A stretch of 64,000 nucleotides of DNA from Desulfitibacter sp. BRH_c19 (lineage in GTDB: Bacteria > Bacillota > DSM-16504 > Desulfitibacterales > Desulfitibacteraceae): positions 212,164 to 276,163 of the forward strand of contig LOER01000046.1 of the NCBI GenBank assembly GCA_001515945.1, read 5' to 3'. Both the position numbers and the translations under genes were made by a program. The stretch's first letter is position 1; each line of letters begins with the position of its first letter. Positions 63,215-64,000 of the stretch are shown here, one piece after another. The notes beneath the pieces are model-generated. The model was given only the letters and a program-made list of their open reading frames with translations, was not told the DNA's origin and did no database searches.

Positions 63215-64000
63215 CTACTTTTTCAAAATCGGTATCCATATTTGGCTTTTAAAAGTAGGTGAAGTTACGTCTTTATTCTCGGTCCACAAGATTTCCGGCC
63301 CTTCTGTTTGTTGATAATTTGAGGATGGAAACCATTCGGAATAGATGCGTCCCCAGACATCTTGCAGTGTATCAGGAAATGGTCCAACTGATTCGAATAC
63401 AGCCCATGTTGAGGCAGGAACTTTAAGTTGTGTCAGGTTATCTGGACATTCATTAGTTGTAGCAACGCCGATGTAATGATCAAGTTCCCCTTTTTCCTCC
63501 ATTCGGCCTTCAGAAAAGTTCGTGGATGCTTGAAGTAGCCCTAAAGGCTCGACATTAGAAAGCTCCTTAAGTTTATTTATCGTTTGATCATTTAAAGTTT
63601 TCCACATAGAGGCAATCTCTGGATTAACCCCGTGGAAAATTATAGGAACCCTTCTCTTGATACCAACTATACAAAATCCCTCTTTTTCTTCAATTCGATA
63701 GTTCATTTCACTTCCTCCTTTAATTGATAACTGAAAGGCCATTCGTGGATAGGCTTTTAGTGATTGACCACTATTTCTCGCTTCTGACGGTGTTATCCCG
63801 TGTAGACTTTGAAAAGCTCTTGTAAAAGAATCTGGTGAATTGTATCCATATTTAATTGCAACATCAATTATCCTAATGCTATTATTATTAAATTCAAATG
63901 CTGCAAGAGTGAGGCGTCGGCGGCGAATGTATTCCGATAGTGTAACACCTGCAAGGAACGAAAACATTCTTTGAAAATGATATTCCGAGCAAAAAGCCAG
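63215..64000 (-). CDS. AraC-family regulator with GyrI-like effector domain (partial at window edge)
   Basis: The coding frame runs out of the window: [36 protein letters not shown] is the second half of an AraC helix-turn-helix domain, and [26 protein letters not shown] completes it. A GyrI-like/Rob-type ligand domain follows ([53 protein letters not shown]). An ATG at 63967 is internal and unlikely to be the true start. The 63000-63214 gap between it and rsgA's leader shows nothing clear. Confidence 0.88.
   Translation of the reverse strand: MAFCSEYHFQRMFSFLAGVTLSEYIRRRRLTLAAFEFNNNSIRIIDVAIKYGYNSPDSFTRAFQSLHGITPSEARNSGQSLKAYPRMAFQLSIKGGSEMNYRIEEKEGFCIVGIKRRVPIIFHGVNPEIASMWKTLNDQTINKLKELSNVEPLGLLQASTNFSEGRMEEKGELDHYIGVATTNECPDNLTQLKVPASTWAVFESVGPFPDTLQDVWGRIYSEWFPSSNYQQTEGPEILWTENKDVTSPTFKSQIWIPILKK

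Overview
The window is low-GC DNA from a Gram-positive, endospore-forming anaerobe, most likely a member of Clostridia. The grounds are the AT-rich codon use, strong AGGAGG-type ribosome sites, frequent TTG/GTG starts, many intrinsic terminators, and three YheC/YheD-type ATP-grasp genes typical of spore formers. Anaerobic-type small proteins (a DUF1858 protein and a hemerythrin) point the same way. I cannot name the genus. I saw no rRNA, tRNA, CRISPR array, prophage or replication origin.

Layout. 0-5 kb holds housekeeping and metabolic genes (M20 amidohydrolase, alpha/beta hydrolase, cold-shock protein, YaiI-type protein, methyltransferase) and a Cys-rich protein. 5-19 kb is enriched in probable sporulation or spore-surface genes: a propeller-like protein, three small proteins with a metal-less HMA-like fold, a secreted CAP-domain protein, an unknown K-rich coiled-coil protein, and three YheC/YheD paralogues. 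Set among these are a hemerythrin/DUF1858 operon, a Ni/Co ECF transporter (cbiM-cbiQ-cbiO) and an ADP-ribosylglycohydrolase. 19-21.6 kb has a TraB-family protein and asnS. 21.8-30 kb is a nucleotide-sugar and glycosyltransferase cluster (CDP-glucose and UDP-xylose type enzymes, a tandem-duplicated glycosyltransferase, an acyltransferase) interrupted by a RAYT transposase. 30-34 kb is a MacAB-like ABC export operon.

34-44 kb is a more disturbed zone. It contains RAYT-derived repeats, a PadR regulator with its membrane partner, a frameshifted DUF4153 membrane gene, a broken ABC-F gene, a rifampin-phosphotransferase/PEP-synthase-like enzyme with a TetR regulator, a YdeI-like protein, and debris of an unknown gene and a Uma2 gene. 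44-49.5 kb carries two divergent ABC-2 exporter operons and a LysO-type exporter. 49.6-53.6 kb holds a lipoprotein pseudogene with two internal stops and a split biotin-dependent carboxylase. 54-60 kb has a MerR regulator, a dimethylarginine hydrolase, an alanine-glyoxylate-type aminotransferase, a wrecked membrane transporter and rocB, so an amino-acid/arginine-catabolic neighbourhood. 60-64 kb contains a DUF2179 protein, a VOC protein, rsgA with a small upstream ORF and hairpin, and the end of an AraC/GyrI-like regulator cut by the window edge.

The most distinctive signals are: the HMA-like trio lacking CxxC; REP-like palindromes at several sites matching the RAYT flanks, including a perfect 44-bp tandem copy; two inverted copies of a ~100-bp structured element resembling an IS200/IS605 end or omega-RNA scaffold; a shared box upstream of one yheC paralogue and the sugar cluster; a likely AUA start for a YheD-like gene; and short coding sequences beside the hemerythrin and rsgA genes.
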